Positions 1 to 14,179 of a stretch of 64,000 nucleotides of DNA are shown piece by piece. The DNA comes from Onchidella celtica (Eukaryota > Mollusca > Gastropoda > Systellommatophora > Onchidiidae): the NCBI GenBank assembly GCA_963931925.1, contig OZ007569.1, positions 25,522,524 to 25,586,523 on the forward strand. The letters run 5' to 3'. Both the position numbers and the translations under genes were made by a program. The notes under the pieces are model-generated. The model had not been told where the DNA came from. It ran no database searches and saw nothing but the letters and a program-made list of their open reading frames with translations. How positions within the stretch are numbered: the stretch's first letter is position 1; the number at the start of each line of letters is the position of its first letter.

Positions 1-774
1 AAATGAATTGAAAATTTATAACCACTCAGAAGTCATCATTCAAGGATAGCTTTTCCATTCCGTCACTGAGCCTGGAGGTTTTTTTTAGAAGGGGGGGGGG
101 GGTGGTAAAATTGGACGGGCAAGGAGGATGGAGATTGATTGTGTGTGTGGGGGTGGGGGGGGGGGGTTGAATCAATTAGACGTCACCGTCCCTCTCCCGC
201 CTCCCCCGCTCGTCATTTTCCTTCTACTAATTCTTGGAGCAGGGAAAAAAAAGGGAGAAAAATAATTATTTCCTAAATAATTATTTGTTGAACATGGCGA
301 AGGATTTTTCGGAGGGGAGCAATCCGATAGTGTTGGGGCCTCCTTCTCTTTCTTTCTTCCCCCCCCCCCCCTCTCTCTCTCTCTCTGAGTCATCATTTTC
401 CTGCTTGGTAATTTTTTTTCTCATTTTTTTTTTTTTTAAATTTGGTGTGAAGTCCTAAACGATGGGTCCTCTTAGTCATTAGCACAAGAAGGAAGTTGGT
501 GAGGATGATGAGGGTGAGACAGGGCCCCGATTTTGAAAGGGGTCGGGGAGGGGGTGAGCAGGAGGGGAAAAAAGGAGGGGTGTGACAACTCAAGAAGCAT
601 GTGACAAAAGGCCCTGAGTAATTCACACATGCTTGTCTGGGATTATGGAAAGCGCCGAGTTACAGTGGTTGGGGAAGGGGTGTGGGCAGGAGTATTTAGT
701 GACTGTTGGTATTGGTGGGCGGAGGAGAAAGGAGAAGGAATGAAGGACGTCTGTTGTAACTGAAGAAAATGAGT
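1..774. other. Geneless, low-complexity leader
   Basis: I see no gene here. The stretch holds G-runs near 90-105 and 150-165, a C-run and CT repeat near 360-385, and T-runs. Short open frames are low-complexity and have no recognisable domain. Confidence 0.6.
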
Positions 775-807
775 GATCTATCTATCTATCTATCTATCTA
801 TCTTCTG

Positions 808-871
<64 letters not shown>

Positions 872-899
872 CTGTCTATCTATCTATCTATCTATCTAC

Positions 900-946
<47 letters not shown>

Positions 947-947
947 C

Positions 948-998
<51 letters not shown>

Positions 999-999
999 C

Positions 1000-1034
<35 letters not shown>
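775..1034. repeat. (CTAT)n microsatellite
   Basis: About 260 bp of CTAT/ATCT tetranucleotides with a few interruptions (TCTGTC twice, ACC three times). The long open frames across it only translate the repeat and are not genes. Confidence 0.97.
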
Positions 1035-4000
1035 CTGCTTCAAGATCACCCCTATGAGTAGGCCGATATTACATTCAATCGGTAATCAATCCCATCATTT
1101 AAAACGACAACAACATGACGTAAAATGCCACTTGCGTAAGTTGCAAGAAATATAATTATTGTCTTGTCCTTATCACGGGCTGACCTTTGACAGGAGTGAC
1201 AGCGTAACGGACATGACACCAGTGCTGTGACTGCTACGTTAGGGCTTGTGCTATTTCACCTACGCTGGTGTTTTTTCTGTACGGTACATAAATTATGATA
1301 TTCTAATCTTGGCACATCGCCAAATGGCTTGGTGTCATTTTTGACGTCACAGAAATTGCTTACTCCAAAGTTGTTCACAGAATGTGCGGTAGGGGCTTAG
1401 GCCACTCCAAATTTTTAGTGCCGACAATCTGGGTGAAGCATTGCATGACAATTTTCGTCACAATTTTGATGACGTCATTGAAACGGCATCGAAACAGGGT
1501 TCGGTTGGTTTCATTTGACGTCAAAAAAAAAAAAAAAACGTGTACTTTTCCAGTTTTAAAAGCTATTTGTACCCAAAATGACTGAGGAGCATCACATACT
1601 GGTCTGAATCACAATTTTACACTGATGGCCATATGAGTCAAATCTGTTTTTTCTTTTCTCGGTTGTGGTGTGACATGTGGACGATGGAGTTATAAGAAAC
1701 CTCTCGCATTGGCGAGACCTAAACAAGTCTGTGTTGATGCTTTGGCTGCGTCAAGAATGTTTTGAGTCAGCCAGCGGAAAGAGAGATCCTGCGCACTGAG
1801 TTTAAACCCTGCAAAAAACACTTGAGTCAGTGCGCCACCAGCTTCAGTGCAGGCTTGCCAGATTGAAACTTTAAATTTAAGCCAAACAATGCTAGAAAAA
1901 AGCCAAACAAATTCAAGCATAGTTTTCATACTAACATCACATGAAAAACTCCAGAACCAGGTCACCACCACTAGAATGAGTGGAACACCTGGCTTAAAAT
2001 TCGTCAGTTGTGATTTTTTTTTCCAAAGCATTTCTAGAGATGTAGTGAAAGCCTTTTCAACATTTTTGAAAGCAAGAATTCTGCCTGTTGACAGTCACCG
2101 GCAGAAATCTTGGCACATGTACATGCAACTGATCAAAACATAATAATTTCCTTGAAAGTAAATGTTTTTTAGAAAAAGTATGGTATGTTGTTTTCATACA
2201 GACAATTTTAGTCTGTATAGAAAAAAAAAGCCAGGAAAAAGCCAAAAAGCCATATGAATTTTCTGACGCCAATCACATCTTTTAAAAAGCCAATCTGGTA
2301 ACATTGCTTCAGCTGCGCTAATGAAACACAGTGCCAAATTCAGTTGACATAAACTTACAAGTGGTTGAGTAGAATAACAATTCATTTAGTAGTAAATTTA
2401 ATATAATCACAGTGCTAGGCAGGGCATTCATCTTTGATAAAGAATCGTTAGCGGCGATGGCTACGAAAAAGGGTTTGTGAGCTAGATCACAATCTCATAA
2501 GTTCTTACCTCTGAGGATCAGATAATAATGCATGTGGATGGATGGAGGCGGGGGAATTAACAGACAAACAAACAATCACTACAACAAATGTATAGAGTCA
2601 TACACACATGGACATTTATGGAGTTGAAATATGGCCAAAAAAAAAAAAGAAAAACTGTCTGTGGACAGAAGCATACGAAGGTTGGGTTTTTTTTTCTTTC
2701 TGTTTTTCGTTTACGCCACAGTTTAACGTTGTTTCAAGCCCTGCTATGATCGTATGGAGTTTCTGCACTTTTTTTTTTTTTTAATATTTTGTTCATATAG
2801 ATCAAGATGTGTTATACCCATTCATCTTGCCGTAGTATGCTCATGCACTAACTGGTAAACACTGAGCGTAAACAGCCTCAATCCCTCACAACACCCACTG
2901 TACAATATAATTATAGCATATCATTGCCTTTGGTCTTACCGGCCTACCTAGGACACAAATATCTTGACGTCTTCCCTACTACTTCCCTACCCCTACACCC
3001 CCTCCCCCCCACCCCAAACAAATCCTCCAGCGCCAAAAGCATTTCAACAAGTTCAACGTTAGGTTCAGCCACCTGAATTTGAAACATGACGACAACAGCA
3101 ACAACTGATGACGCAGTGATGCCCATGGCAAAGTTCTGGTATGTCGCCAAAAATGACGTGAGTCAGATCTGATTATACAAGCCATCGTTATGTTAAAGTA
3201 ATCTCTCTCCGTGCTCCCCCCCCCCCCCGCCCGTCTCCTCATTCTCACCCTCCCCCGGGCCACGGTGTAACTGTCCTCAGGTCTCACGGAGGTCAAGGTT
3301 ATATTTGTTATGTTCGCCATTTCATCTGTACTAATAGTAGAGAAACCTTATGTTTTTTTGGATTGCCTTTGTTTTAGTTTTAAACACAGTATGATTAGTT
3401 GAACATTTTAATACAGATTGCTTTCGTCGCAGATGAAAGATAGTAATAACACGAAACGTGTGTCTTTCACAGTAATCAAATAAAAAGTTTGGCATCATTT
3501 ACATTGTTGTTGTTGCTGTTGTGGTTTTCAGCGATTAAGTTGTAGAATTGTATAAAAGTTAACGAAAGAAAAAAACAAACCCAATCGCCGCCCATTTGAC
3601 ATACTGGCGTATCGATGGATTTGGTGGTTTGGAGTTATGATTAACTTATCATTGCTCCTAGTGAGATCTATATTATTCTCCCAAAATGACGGACTGATGC
3701 TATTTTTAACTGTTTTGAAATTTGATGCAGAAACGTTTTTGCTACATGCCTGTCAACTAATGTATAATTATTTTATAATTAATATTAATAAGAAATTTCA
3801 CTCTCAACAAAACCTTGAAACGCTGTCCTGTAAAATACGGAAATTGTTGATACGAAAGTACATGAGTTGTAGACGACGAAATTAATCCACATGAAAAGTC
3901 ACTTAATGTTTTCAAAGGCCAATGCTCTGTCATGTCGTGGACATTTACCATTCTGATGACATGCGAAGGGTTGTCGGAGCCAAGTGTTTGAAAAGCGTAC

Positions 4001-4389
4001 ACGGTGGAAGGGGTGGTAAAAAATGACGATAATACTTCATGGACGATCCTTACCTAAAAATGGATAATAATAAGAAGCATGTTTTTCTTGGGGGGGGGGG
4101 GGGGGGGGGTTGTTTTGTTTTTTGTTTCGAATAAAACAAAATTTTTGCCGTTTCTGTGAAATGAGGTGTATCTCACTTGTGAGATTTCATGACGTTGCCT
4201 GAGAAATGTCAGGACAAAGAAAATCAATAACTGTTAAATTTTGCTAGAGGGGGAAATGGGTGTTGCCTGACGTGCCTTACCTCAAGAAGGTTTTACAGTA
4301 GGGGTGCCAAGGGGCATAACTCAGTTTAATCTCTAAAGGTGATCGGCCCTTGAACTGGCAAACGCTTTACAGGTAGGATGGAAAAGACA
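1035..4389. other. Geneless stretch
   Basis: No coding exon can be supported. It contains a cluster of TGACGTCA octamers (entered separately), A/T homopolymers, a C-run near 3220 and a G20 run at 4090-4109. The region 1840-2300 has repeated AAGCCAAA-type words and may be an old degraded repeat. Confidence 0.5.
1342..1523. promoter_or_regulatory. Cluster of three CRE-like TGACGTCA palindromes
   Basis: The perfect octamer TGACGTCA occurs at 1342-1349, 1470-1477 and 1516-1523. This is the consensus cAMP-response element bound by CREB/ATF proteins. No adjacent transcript or TATA box was recognised, so regulatory use is only a possibility. Confidence 0.3.
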
Positions 4390-4395
4390 GAAATA

Positions 4396-4765
4396 TGAAA
4401 AAAGCGAATGGATGGAAAGAGAAAGAGAGAAAAGGAAAGAGGGAGAAAAAGACAAAGAGGGAGAGAAGGAGGGAGAGAGAGAGACAAAGAAGCGGAGGGA
4501 GAGAAAAGACAGAGAGGACACAAAGAAAAAAGAGATGGAAAAGAGGTAGAGAGAAAGCAAGAAGAGAGAGAGAAAGAAGAGGGGGACAGAAAATGAGAAA
4601 AGAAACCAAAAAAAAAAAAGACGGGGAAGGGGAGAAAGAGAGAGAGAAAGAGACGGGGAGGGGGAGAGAGGAGGAGAGAGAGGGAGGAAGGAAAGAGATA
4701 AAAAGAGAGAAGGAGAACAAGGAAAAGAAAAAGAGAGAAAGAAAGAAAGAGAGAGAAATATGAAA
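4396..4765. repeat. Purine-rich GA tract
   Basis: About 370 bp in which the plus strand is almost purely A and G (GAGA, GAAA, GGGA blocks). Reading frames on both strands are open only because of base composition. Such tracts can form triplex DNA. Confidence 0.9.
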
Positions 4766-4769
4766 GCAT

Positions 4770-5825
4770 AACCAACACAAGCGCCACCAGAGAGAGTCGA
4801 GAAGCAGACCAGACTACACGCGAGCATCATTGTCCCTGGCATTAGCCGATGTGTCATCTCTGGATTGCCGGGGGTCACATGATCAAGTTAATATTGAAGG
4901 GTCACATGATCGCGCTAAGCTGCGTGCGGCTGCACTAAACAAATCATGCTCTCGCCCCCCGCCCCCCCCCCCCGTCCTCCCCGAGCTTTGACGCCGCTTT
5001 CTTGTCCGTGGTCAGTTGGGTAGTCAAACTTGAACAAAAGGTGGAGGGACAATAAAAAAAAGAAAACTGTGTTCCGGTCTTTCTCTTCCTTTTTTGTCGG
5101 ACGTCCCACTTCAATTTGATAAAAGAAAAACTTGCGCCCCACCATGATCAAAGCCAATAATATTATTATAAGGAAGTGTATATCCGTACAACACGTTGTA
5201 TGGATGTAGATAGTGCATATCCTTTCAACATGTTTACCAAAACAGCGCGAATGGTGAAGGTTTGCTGAAACAAAACTTGGTATGGTGTTCATGAATTTAA
5301 AGTGACAACACACGGAATAGTCAGATGGACCTGGGGCCGGAGGGACTAGTCTTCAATGGGCGGTAGTCAGATTGACTAATCAGGCGAAAAGGGGTTGGGG
5401 TAGCCATTGGTGATCTACGTACACTCAAGTATATTATTAGCGCAGATCACGCAATCTCCGAGCAGCTGAAGTTGGATTGTTTTGCTACTAAGCCGATTCA
5501 TATTTTTAAAAACTATGCCAATTAACAAGGTCAGTAATATAGGTCATTGGTGCTGACTGTGAGTATTCCGGTGGGTGTTCTACGTCATTCAATTGTGCGC
5601 GTTGTACGGATATGCACTGTCCATTATTATAAATACAAAAAGATTAAAATACCCTATGGCTAGGTTGCGCACACCAATTTAAGGTCGTGCATCTGCGCAT
5701 CTGTTCGATGTTTTAACCCAAGCTAAACGAGGAAACCACCACCACAACATAAACAAACACTAGGAAATTAACATTTCTATGAAAAATCCCTGCACTCTGT
5801 TCTGAAGTCCCGCTCACTACCAAAA
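4770..5825. other. Geneless stretch
   Basis: No domain-bearing frame or convincing exon was seen. It contains a C-run near 4960-4975 and otherwise unremarkable AT-rich sequence. Confidence 0.5.
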
Positions 5826-5868
<43 letters not shown>

Positions 5869-5935
5869 ATATATATATATATATATATATAGTATATTGT
5901 ATATATATATATTGTATATAATTATATATATTGTA
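5826..5935. repeat. (CTAT)n followed by (TA)n
   Basis: CTAT tetranucleotides to about 5868 pass directly into TA dinucleotides and then TATATTGTATA variants, a compound microsatellite. Confidence 0.95.
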
Positions 5936-7320
5936 TCCTTAAGGTGTTGGTGTAGGGGTGGGAGGAGAGGCGCGAGAGAATTGTATCCACTAAAATCCCA
6001 AGCCCAGGCGTGTAGAACATAAAATTCAAATTTTACACAAAATGAATAAAAGTGGACGAGCCAAGTTAGGTAAGAACCACTAGCAGCAAGGGGCATAAAT
6101 CTAACGCACTTCCTTTTGCGAAGGGACTGAACTCATGTTTTGTTGGTCGCTAACAACAATGGAAATAAGTTATTCTACAGATTATGCAAAATTAATATTC
6201 TCAGATTTAACGCAGATCGCGAAATAAAATAATTCATTAGTAATTTGCGTTGTTTGTTGTTTTTTTTTCTGGATTTGAATTTTGTCAAACTCAAAACATT
6301 GTATTCATTTATCCCTTAGAAAACAGAAAAGTGGGTCTCAGATGAAGATTATAATGTGTCTGAAATACAAATTTAACTGTAGCAACAAAATTCCGCACCA
6401 TCTCTTCATATTCTTGTAAGTGCACTTAGGAAAAATACAACAAACAAACCGCGTCGACGTTACGTCACAGTCATTCCACCACTACCAAAGTCATGTTTTG
6501 GTGTTGCTGTTGTTGTTGTTTTAATCAAAGAATACTGTTTACTTCGAATATAGTGATAGCTGTTGTTAGGGGAGCGTAGTGTGTTACATAGAAAGCTGTA
6601 GCTGAACAGCAAACAGAACCCAGTATTTTATCTATTTGGCTTTGTAATTTGTCTACGCTTCCCTAACAACAGTCCAAAATGGTGGTTTAGGTGGATGTGG
6701 GGTTTTATTTAAAAGCTCATAAGTCAACGAAACAAAACAATGTCACTGTTGAACAGTGCAACGTGAGTGTGCGACTTAACTGAACATTTCATTTCATCTC
6801 AAAACACCTAAAAAATGAGTTAGGCAATTGTGGCATGGCAGTGACGATAAAATAAAGTGTTTATTCATGAATCTGGAGTAAAAAGTCGCATGTTTGTTTA
6901 AATAGCAATGCTTTTGTGACTTTTAGGGTTAATCAACCTTTCTCGACTTGTAAGGACAAACAGGATGAAATCTGTAACAAAAACATGATTAATTAATTAC
7001 TAAGCAATGGGAAAATCCAACCAGGTACCTTTTCACCACAGTATGAGCAAAACCCTGGCCAGAAGTGAGTCATAACTATTTAGTGTTCCTGTTTAAAACA
7101 TCCAACAAACAGTATCAGTAACTTAACCGTGTTGACTGTGTTCGTCTGCTTTTTTCCTCGGTTTTTTTCTTCTTTGCCGGCGAATTACGGACATCTACTG
7201 GCGGGGGAAAGTTCTGGTTCCCACGGTAGGCCCCGTCTCTGATGCATTAACCGTTGGTGAGTCAAAAAAAAAGCGTCAACGACTCATACCCGTATATCGC
7301 GAAATTTCCATTTCTTTCTT
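5936..7320. other. Geneless stretch
   Basis: AT-rich sequence with many stops in all frames and no recognisable protein, RNA gene or element. Confidence 0.5.
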
Positions 7321-7560
7321 TTTGTGTGTGTGTGTTGGGGGGGGGGGGGCGGCACTTATGATGACTAGCGCAAAGCCCTGAAAATTCCTCAGACTCATCA
7401 AACAGTTCGTTGTTAGGCGATACATACACGGACTTAAGATTTTTGCGCTTTTGGTGTGAGGGGGGGAATCATGAACACACACACACACATATATGGACGT
7501 ACATGCGCACACAAACAGTCATGCAGGCACATGCGCGCGCGCACACACACACACACACAT
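7321..7560. repeat. TG / G / CA repeats
   Basis: A short TG repeat and G-run (7323-7350) are followed about 120 bp later by CA repeats at 7474-7490 and 7535-7560. The overlapping open frames translate only repeats. Confidence 0.85.
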
Positions 7561-7799
7561 ACATAGTGTACATGCCTGGTTCCGCACCTGAATTCTATGC
7601 GTGAGTAAACATGACTAGCTGGCTGAAAGCGAGACAATCTTGTTTCTTTTTATGGTTGGAGGAGTTTTCTTTGGTTGAAAGAAATCAAATTTTTAGTTCG
7701 TTCTGTGCGATAGATCGTCGCTTTGGGAGATTTTCTTTCTTTTCATTCTGTTTTTTTTCCCCCTCATTTAGTTACATTCGTTGTTCGTTATCTTGTGTT

Positions 7800-7937
<138 letters not shown>

Positions 7938-8416
7938 ATATGTGTGTTTTAACTTTCTCACTTTTTAAAGTGTTCTGACGACTTTTCCCCTCACTTTTAA
8001 CTTACTTTTTGTTTTCTTTCTAAACCAATAAAATTGTGTCACTCACTAAAAATGAAGCCATTCGTGAATACAGTATCAGTTAACAACCTTATTTTACATT
8101 CCAGCTAAATAATTTTGATATTTATCGGGCCAGATTGGGATGTTGTTGTTGGAAATTGCTGTTGTTAATTTCTTCAGCATGAAAATTTTGGGAGAGAAGT
8201 GTAAGGATTTAAGTTACTGTCACCTTTTTTTTTTTTTTTATATATACTTTGCCGATCCATCGGCTTAGCGAGCTTGAGTCCGTCGGCCCGTTGATATGAC
8301 AAAGAATTCCCAGAATTTCAAATTATTTTGTTTTATTTTGTCTGCATTGGGGGTGTGTCCTGACATCTGGTGAGGTGGGTAGATAAGGTACTTTTGCGGG
8401 ACACTTAGAACAGGGC

Positions 8417-8584
8417 AAGAAAGAAAGAAGGGAAAGAACGAAAAAGAAATAAAAGGAAAAAAAGAGAGGAAGAAAAAGAAATTAAGAAAGATAGAAAGAA
8501 AGAAAGATAGAAAGAAAGATAGAAAGAAAGAAAGAAAGATAGAAAGAAAGATAGAAAGAAAGAAAGAAAGATAGAAAGAAAGAT

Positions 8585-8619
<35 letters not shown>

Positions 8620-8685
8620 AAGAAAGAAAGAAAGAAAGAAAGAAAGGAAGGAAGGAAGGAAGGACAAAAAGAAAGATAGAAAAAC
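8417..8685. repeat. (GAAA)n/(GATA) microsatellite
   Basis: About 270 bp of GAAA tetranucleotides with GATA variants spaced every 8-20 bp and a GGAA block near 8645-8665. Every frame is open on one strand because of composition. Confidence 0.95.
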
Positions 8686-9114
8686 ATTGAAATATGGACA
8701 CCACATCCTCCCATTCCTTACTTCTAATCTATAACTCGGATTTGATTTCAGACTCTAGACAAAACAAAAACAAATTAATGTACTCTAAATGATTGAGAAG
8801 ACCCGGGGGGGGGGGGGGGATAAAATAATGTCTGAGTGATACTGCATGACGTGTGTGAGCAATGCGGGGAAGTCCATGCGTATTTATAACATGTTAGTTC
8901 AGCCATTGGACAAATCATTAACTCTGATTCAGGGCTTTTACAGCATCCGAAATAAAAAATAGAAAGAAACTCACCACGACACGCTATCATTCAATTAATT
9001 AACTTTTCGCACTTTTCAGTGTTGTTTGTTATTGTTGTAGCGACAGCTGGGCGCGGCTTGGAATGATAATAAATGACGTCTGTTTACGTTTATTACAGAT
9101 CAGATTTTAATTAG

Positions 9115-9353
9115 GCCTCTTTCTCTCTCTTTCTTTGTTTCTCATTCTCTCTGTCTCTCTCTCATTCTTTCTTTCTCTAGTTCTCTCTTTCTTACTCTCT
9201 CTATCTCTCTCCCTCTCTCATGCGCGCTCTCTTTCTCTTTCCCTCTTTCTTTCTCTCTCTTTCACTCCCTCTCTCTCTTTATTTGTTTCTCATTTTCTCT
9301 CTCTTTCCCGCTCTTTCTCTCTCTTGATTTTTCTCTATCTTTCCTTCTTGCTT

Positions 9354-9436
<83 letters not shown>

Positions 9437-9785
9437 CGTGCGTGTGCTTTCTTTCTCTATCTCTTTTCTTTCTGTTTCTTTCACTCTTTCTCTGTCTCTT
9501 TCTTTCTTTCTCAGTCTCTGTCTTTGCCCCATTCTTTCTCCTCTCTTTCTCTCTGTCTCTCCTTCTTTCTTGCTTTTTCTCTCTCACTCCCTCTCTCACG
9601 CGCACACTATCTTTCTTTCTTTCTCTCATGCTGTCTCTCTCCCTCTTTCTCTGTCTCTCTCTCTCTCTTTGTCTCTCTCTCATCCCTTTCTCCTTTCTTT
9701 CTTTCTTTCTTTCTCTCCTTTTCTCACTTTTTTCTCTCTTCCCCCCCCCCCCCACCTTCCTCTCTTTATTTTTCTCTCCGTCTCT
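9115..9785. repeat. Pyrimidine-rich TC/TTTC tract
   Basis: About 670 bp of almost pure pyrimidine on the plus strand with a pure CT core at about 9355-9433 and a C-run at 9740-9753. The 239-residue open frame here consists of Leu/Ser/Phe repeats and is not a gene. Confidence 0.95.
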
Positions 9786-10680
9786 GTGTGTTTCTGCATG
9801 AATGTGAATGTGTATTTTAAATTTCGTGAAGACTGTAAGCATTGCTATATCTGATCGCCGTTTCCCCCTCAGTTCTTCTCTTTTAGGCCGTATTCCCGTA
9901 TTAACACTTGTCTCTTCAGAAATCAACATTTATAAGCACTGGTTTTACCTATAAGTCATCTGACCCTCGATCTCTGACTAAGCGCTAAGTAACGTGAGAC
10001 CTGGTCAAAGCCTCGCTAACTATCTCGATGTGAGTAACCCAGTACAAAAGACCCCCGTTAGTAATCGAGATAAGTTTGGCATATTATTCATGCCATAGGC
10101 AATTATTGACAGATGGTTGTCATTAGCACCCTGCGATATCAGAATCATGTTAGTATAAATACCAGTGCGAGGACTATGATGACTTGTCTAAATACACGAT
10201 TATTCACAATGAAGTCATATAGAGAGTTAGTTCTGCCTTTACCATTATTACTGTAAAAATGTAGGCTAATGGCATGGATGTTGTGGTATATGTGGGTGGA
10301 ATTGACAAAACCTTTGTCAAAGGTGAAACTTTTATACCTCTTTAAAAAATCAAAATCAAATATTTCAATGACGATTTCAAGCAAAATGGTATAACTGAAT
10401 GCAGAAAAATAGCAAATCTTTCATACTGGAAGCAAATCTTAATTTCTATAGAAAAAGTTTTGGATAAGTCAGTGACTCATGAACACAATGATTCAGTTAG
10501 TCAAAGAAATAGTTCAAAATGCTTGGTAGCAGGCCTAATCATAAAGTGTTTCTTTACCAGTATAGTCATCGATTGATCTTTAGTGGGTGGAGTTGTTGTT
10601 TAACTACCAATCCAGCAAGTGTCTAAAATGATTGGTGACTTATACACCCAAATGTTAATCAACCGTCAAAGCAGTTACTA
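9786..10680. other. Geneless stretch
   Basis: No supportable gene, RNA or repeat structure was recognised. Confidence 0.5.
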
Positions 10681-10682
10681 TG

Positions 10683-10701
10683 CACCCATCCATCCATCCA
10701 T

Positions 10702-10737
<36 letters not shown>

Positions 10738-10830
10738 CCATCCGCCCACCCTTCCGTCCCTCCCTCCATCCGTCCATCCATCCATCCATCCGTCCGTCCG
10801 TCCGTCCGCCTACCCATTCGTCCATCCGTC
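10683..10830. repeat. (CATC)n/(CGTC)n microsatellite
   Basis: CATC tetranucleotides drift into CGTC and CTTC variants. The Pro/His/Ser open frames are repeat translations. Confidence 0.95.
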
Positions 10831-10839
10831 TGTCTGTCA

Positions 10840-13800
10840 ATTACACCCACAGATCTATGATTACACCGCTGTTATACAGAGGCGTGTCGCAAGGGAGATA
10901 AAGCAATAAATTTCAGCAAGGGATATAACTTGAATAATCAACCGGAGAGAGAGAGTCTCCAGCTATTTCTATATTCTGTTATATTGGGCTGGCATGACTG
11001 TGTAGCTATAACGTCGAATCTAAATGTTTAACGATTTATTTGTCTACTCAGTCTGAAGTGTGTATTTCTGTGTGTGTGTTTGTGTATGTGCGGGTGTGTG
11101 GGTGCATGCACGAGAGTGTGTGTGTCAGCTCGCGTGCGCTCACCTAGGTTTTTAATGTAATCCTGACGGTGCTATTTTTGGTTACCGATACTTTAAAAGC
11201 TCCACTCCCCCCCCCCCCCCCCCCCCCGTGTACCCTTCGAGCATGTGAACCGTTTATGCAGCTTTGGCAACTGAATAGTTTCTCGGACTGGGCAACTGAG
11301 AAAGAAAAAAAAAAAAAAACATTCGTGTGCACCTGGCCCAACGCCTACTTGTTTGTCTATGAAACATACCATCGAACTCCCACCCCGTTTTGCTCGTCAA
11401 TGAAATATGATAGTAATCGATTTATTTTTAGGTCATTTATTGTCCATGACAGAGCCTCAAAGTAGCGGGTAAGATTTTCGAAATGTTTCAAGGGAAAAAA
11501 TTTTTTTTTATCATCTTCTGATTTGCTAGAATGTCATAAAACAAAACGAACGGACACCTTTAATTTCCAATTCTACGTAGGCTATGCATAATTCGCGAAA
11601 ATAGAACAATGGTCGGAATTCTTATTAAATTGATACATGTATTAAATTCATATCTATATCCGGGTGATACCGATCTGTGAATAAAATCAATTTAAATAGT
11701 GTATTCAAATTATGTTGCATAGCTATGATAATTAGTTATCTGTTACAATGATTTGTCTTCTGTTTTATAAAAACCATTATTTCTAGTTCTACATGATTCT
11801 GGATCCAAGCCTGATTTTGTCAATGACAGTGCAAACTATTTCCCCCTGGTTCCCACGTCGGGTCACTTAGTCACCACCAGAACATGAAGCCCGCAATCCC
11901 TCCATTCTGTTAACTCACTATCGTTGGAAACAATCATGCGCATGCATCCGTGCATGCGTTGACAGCTCATTCATAGAAGGGAATCAATAACCGCGTCACT
12001 CGGCGCTTCGGGAATGCGGCGCGGAGCGCGACAGGCCCTTGGCACTGGCTGATTCATGAAAGTGGGAGGGGCCTAAATTGCGTCTGGCTCCACCCTTGTC
12101 TTGGAAAAAGCGGTGATGATTGCTTGTGGGGGAAATTCTGTGTTAAACAGACAAAAACGAGCGTGACTCACTGTTTTTAAAATAAAGAAACAAAAAAGGG
12201 ATGAGCAAGACTGAAAAACAAAGACAGAGGACAAGCGCTTTAACGAGATTACTAAAAGTCCACTTTAACGAGCGGTTTTCTTGTCTTTTCAGTTTCTTGC
12301 AACAAAAGACCAAACAAAAAGAAAAAAAACGATACAACTTTGGCCCCGTATAAAGATTTTATGTGAAAGAGAATAAATACGTATAATATATTATAATGAG
12401 GAAGTCAAGAGACAGATAATTGAAACACATACAAAAATATTATTTCAAAGAAAGTGCCGTACACTTAACAAAGAGTTGAATGTCCTCAGAAGTTTGAAAA
12501 CAAAGACGAGAAAAGAAACTGGAATTGAATTATCAGTTGAAGTATTGTGCTGTTGCTTCAACGTTGTCGTGCTGCTCAGCCCCCACTCCCCGACTTGACA
12601 AAAAAATATTGACGATTACATAATTTATAAAATAGATAAACAAAAACAAACGAATAAACTAAACGAACAAACAGTTCAGAAAGACAGAATCTGACACAAA
12701 AGGCAAAGCCTCTATTTCCACTATTTAGTCTGAAGGCTTAGGGTAAATATAAAAGTAACAATAATAACAACAACAAATAGTTAACAGAAAAAAGAAATAT
12801 TATAAATTATATCGCGATAATAGTCGTGTCCGAAAAAAAGAAGGAAAGAAAGAAAACACTCGATTTCAGTCAAAGTTCCTGTCGGCATTTTTATTTATTT
12901 TAATAGATATTTTTATTTTACGAGACGGCCAGTCATGTGGGCGATTTACTGTAAATGAATCAGTTTTGGAAAAATTAGAATAAAGTCCTCTTTCACAGTA
13001 ATATTCCCACTGTGGAGATTGCGTTCTCTAATGGAAGGGGGATAACTTCTTTTTTTCTTTCCTCTAACTTTAACGATAGCGTCATTTCATTATTGCTGGT
13101 TTCTAGTATGAAAAATGATTGGAACTGTAGGTGTGGAGCTATCCGTGTACGGAACGTGTGCTCTGGAAGAGAAGGGTGGATGTTGGAGAGGGGAGAGTAT
13201 GAAAAAACGTATTCATGGAGACGGACACGAGAGAGGGGGAGAGAGATAGCGCATATGGAAAGTGTAGATAGCGGGGGGGGGGGGGAAGGGGGTGGGGGAG
13301 TTTCTGTGATAGGTCATACGTACACATTTAAGTTACAATGAATGAAAAAGTTTTATCTGTACTTTTCAACAAAATAGGTTGTAGGATTACAATGAAAGTG
13401 AATTCTAATATACAGGCGTATATTTGTAATGAGACAGTCACAATAAAATCATAAAGGGAGGTGGAAGCACAGACTAATAAAATACCCACACTGGATGAGC
13501 CCATTCTGTGACGTCACAAAACAGCGAAAGGTCCGCCATTGTAGGTTTACGGTTGCGACCGACGCAGCAGCATAGCTACAATGCAGCGGTCGCTAAAAGT
13601 CCATACGGTCATCATTTTTAAAAATAAAAAAAGGCAGATGTAGACAATAAAATGAAAGGATAGGCAAGTTAATGCATTATTAATACATGTACAACCAATC
13701 TTGACAAATAAAAAGAAATTTCTATTGCAGATAGGACTAGAATCGGAATTTCCCGAGCGGTGGCCATGTGGGTGGAAGTAAAAAAAATATCGCCAATTAG

Positions 13801-14150
13801 TGTGCGTACATTTTGGATGACCCCCTGTTGGTAATGCAATTTTTTTTTTTTAATGAAGGAAATTTTTAGGAGAATGCACGGGTTAAGAATCGATGAAAGA
13901 TTTCAGTGAAGTGTGATGGGGAGAAGAAATTTAATGAAGGAGGAAGGAAATAGAAGGAAAGAGAGGCAAGCAGAAAAAGAAGAATGACGGATGACGGATA
14001 CTAATAGGAAAGAGAGAAGGACTGGTGTAATGCAAAAGAGGAAGAAATGAAGAGTGTAAGAGAGGATGGGGAAAGATGGACGGAGAGGGGGTGAGGAAGG
14101 GGAGAAAGAAAAAAAGGTGTTACAAATAAGAATCTCTACATTCCTTTTTA
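10840..14150. other. Geneless stretch
   Basis: No gene can be supported. It holds a C21 run at 11207-11227, a GC-rich patch near 11995-12035, a TGACGTCA octamer near 13509, and AG-rich sequence at 13910-14115. Confidence 0.5.
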
Positions 14151-14179
14151 TAAATCTTGGGTGAAAATCGAAATTCTTT

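Noticed and set aside
775-1034. Long Tyr/Leu/Ser/Ile open frames
   Set aside because: They are translations of the CTAT microsatellite.
4326-4878. Ser/Leu/Phe-rich 137-181-residue frames
   Set aside because: They are the antisense of a purine tract and would mimic membrane proteins by composition alone.
9135-9929. Two 216-239-residue open frames on opposite strands
   Set aside because: Both only translate a TC/GA-rich tract; no non-repetitive residues or domains.
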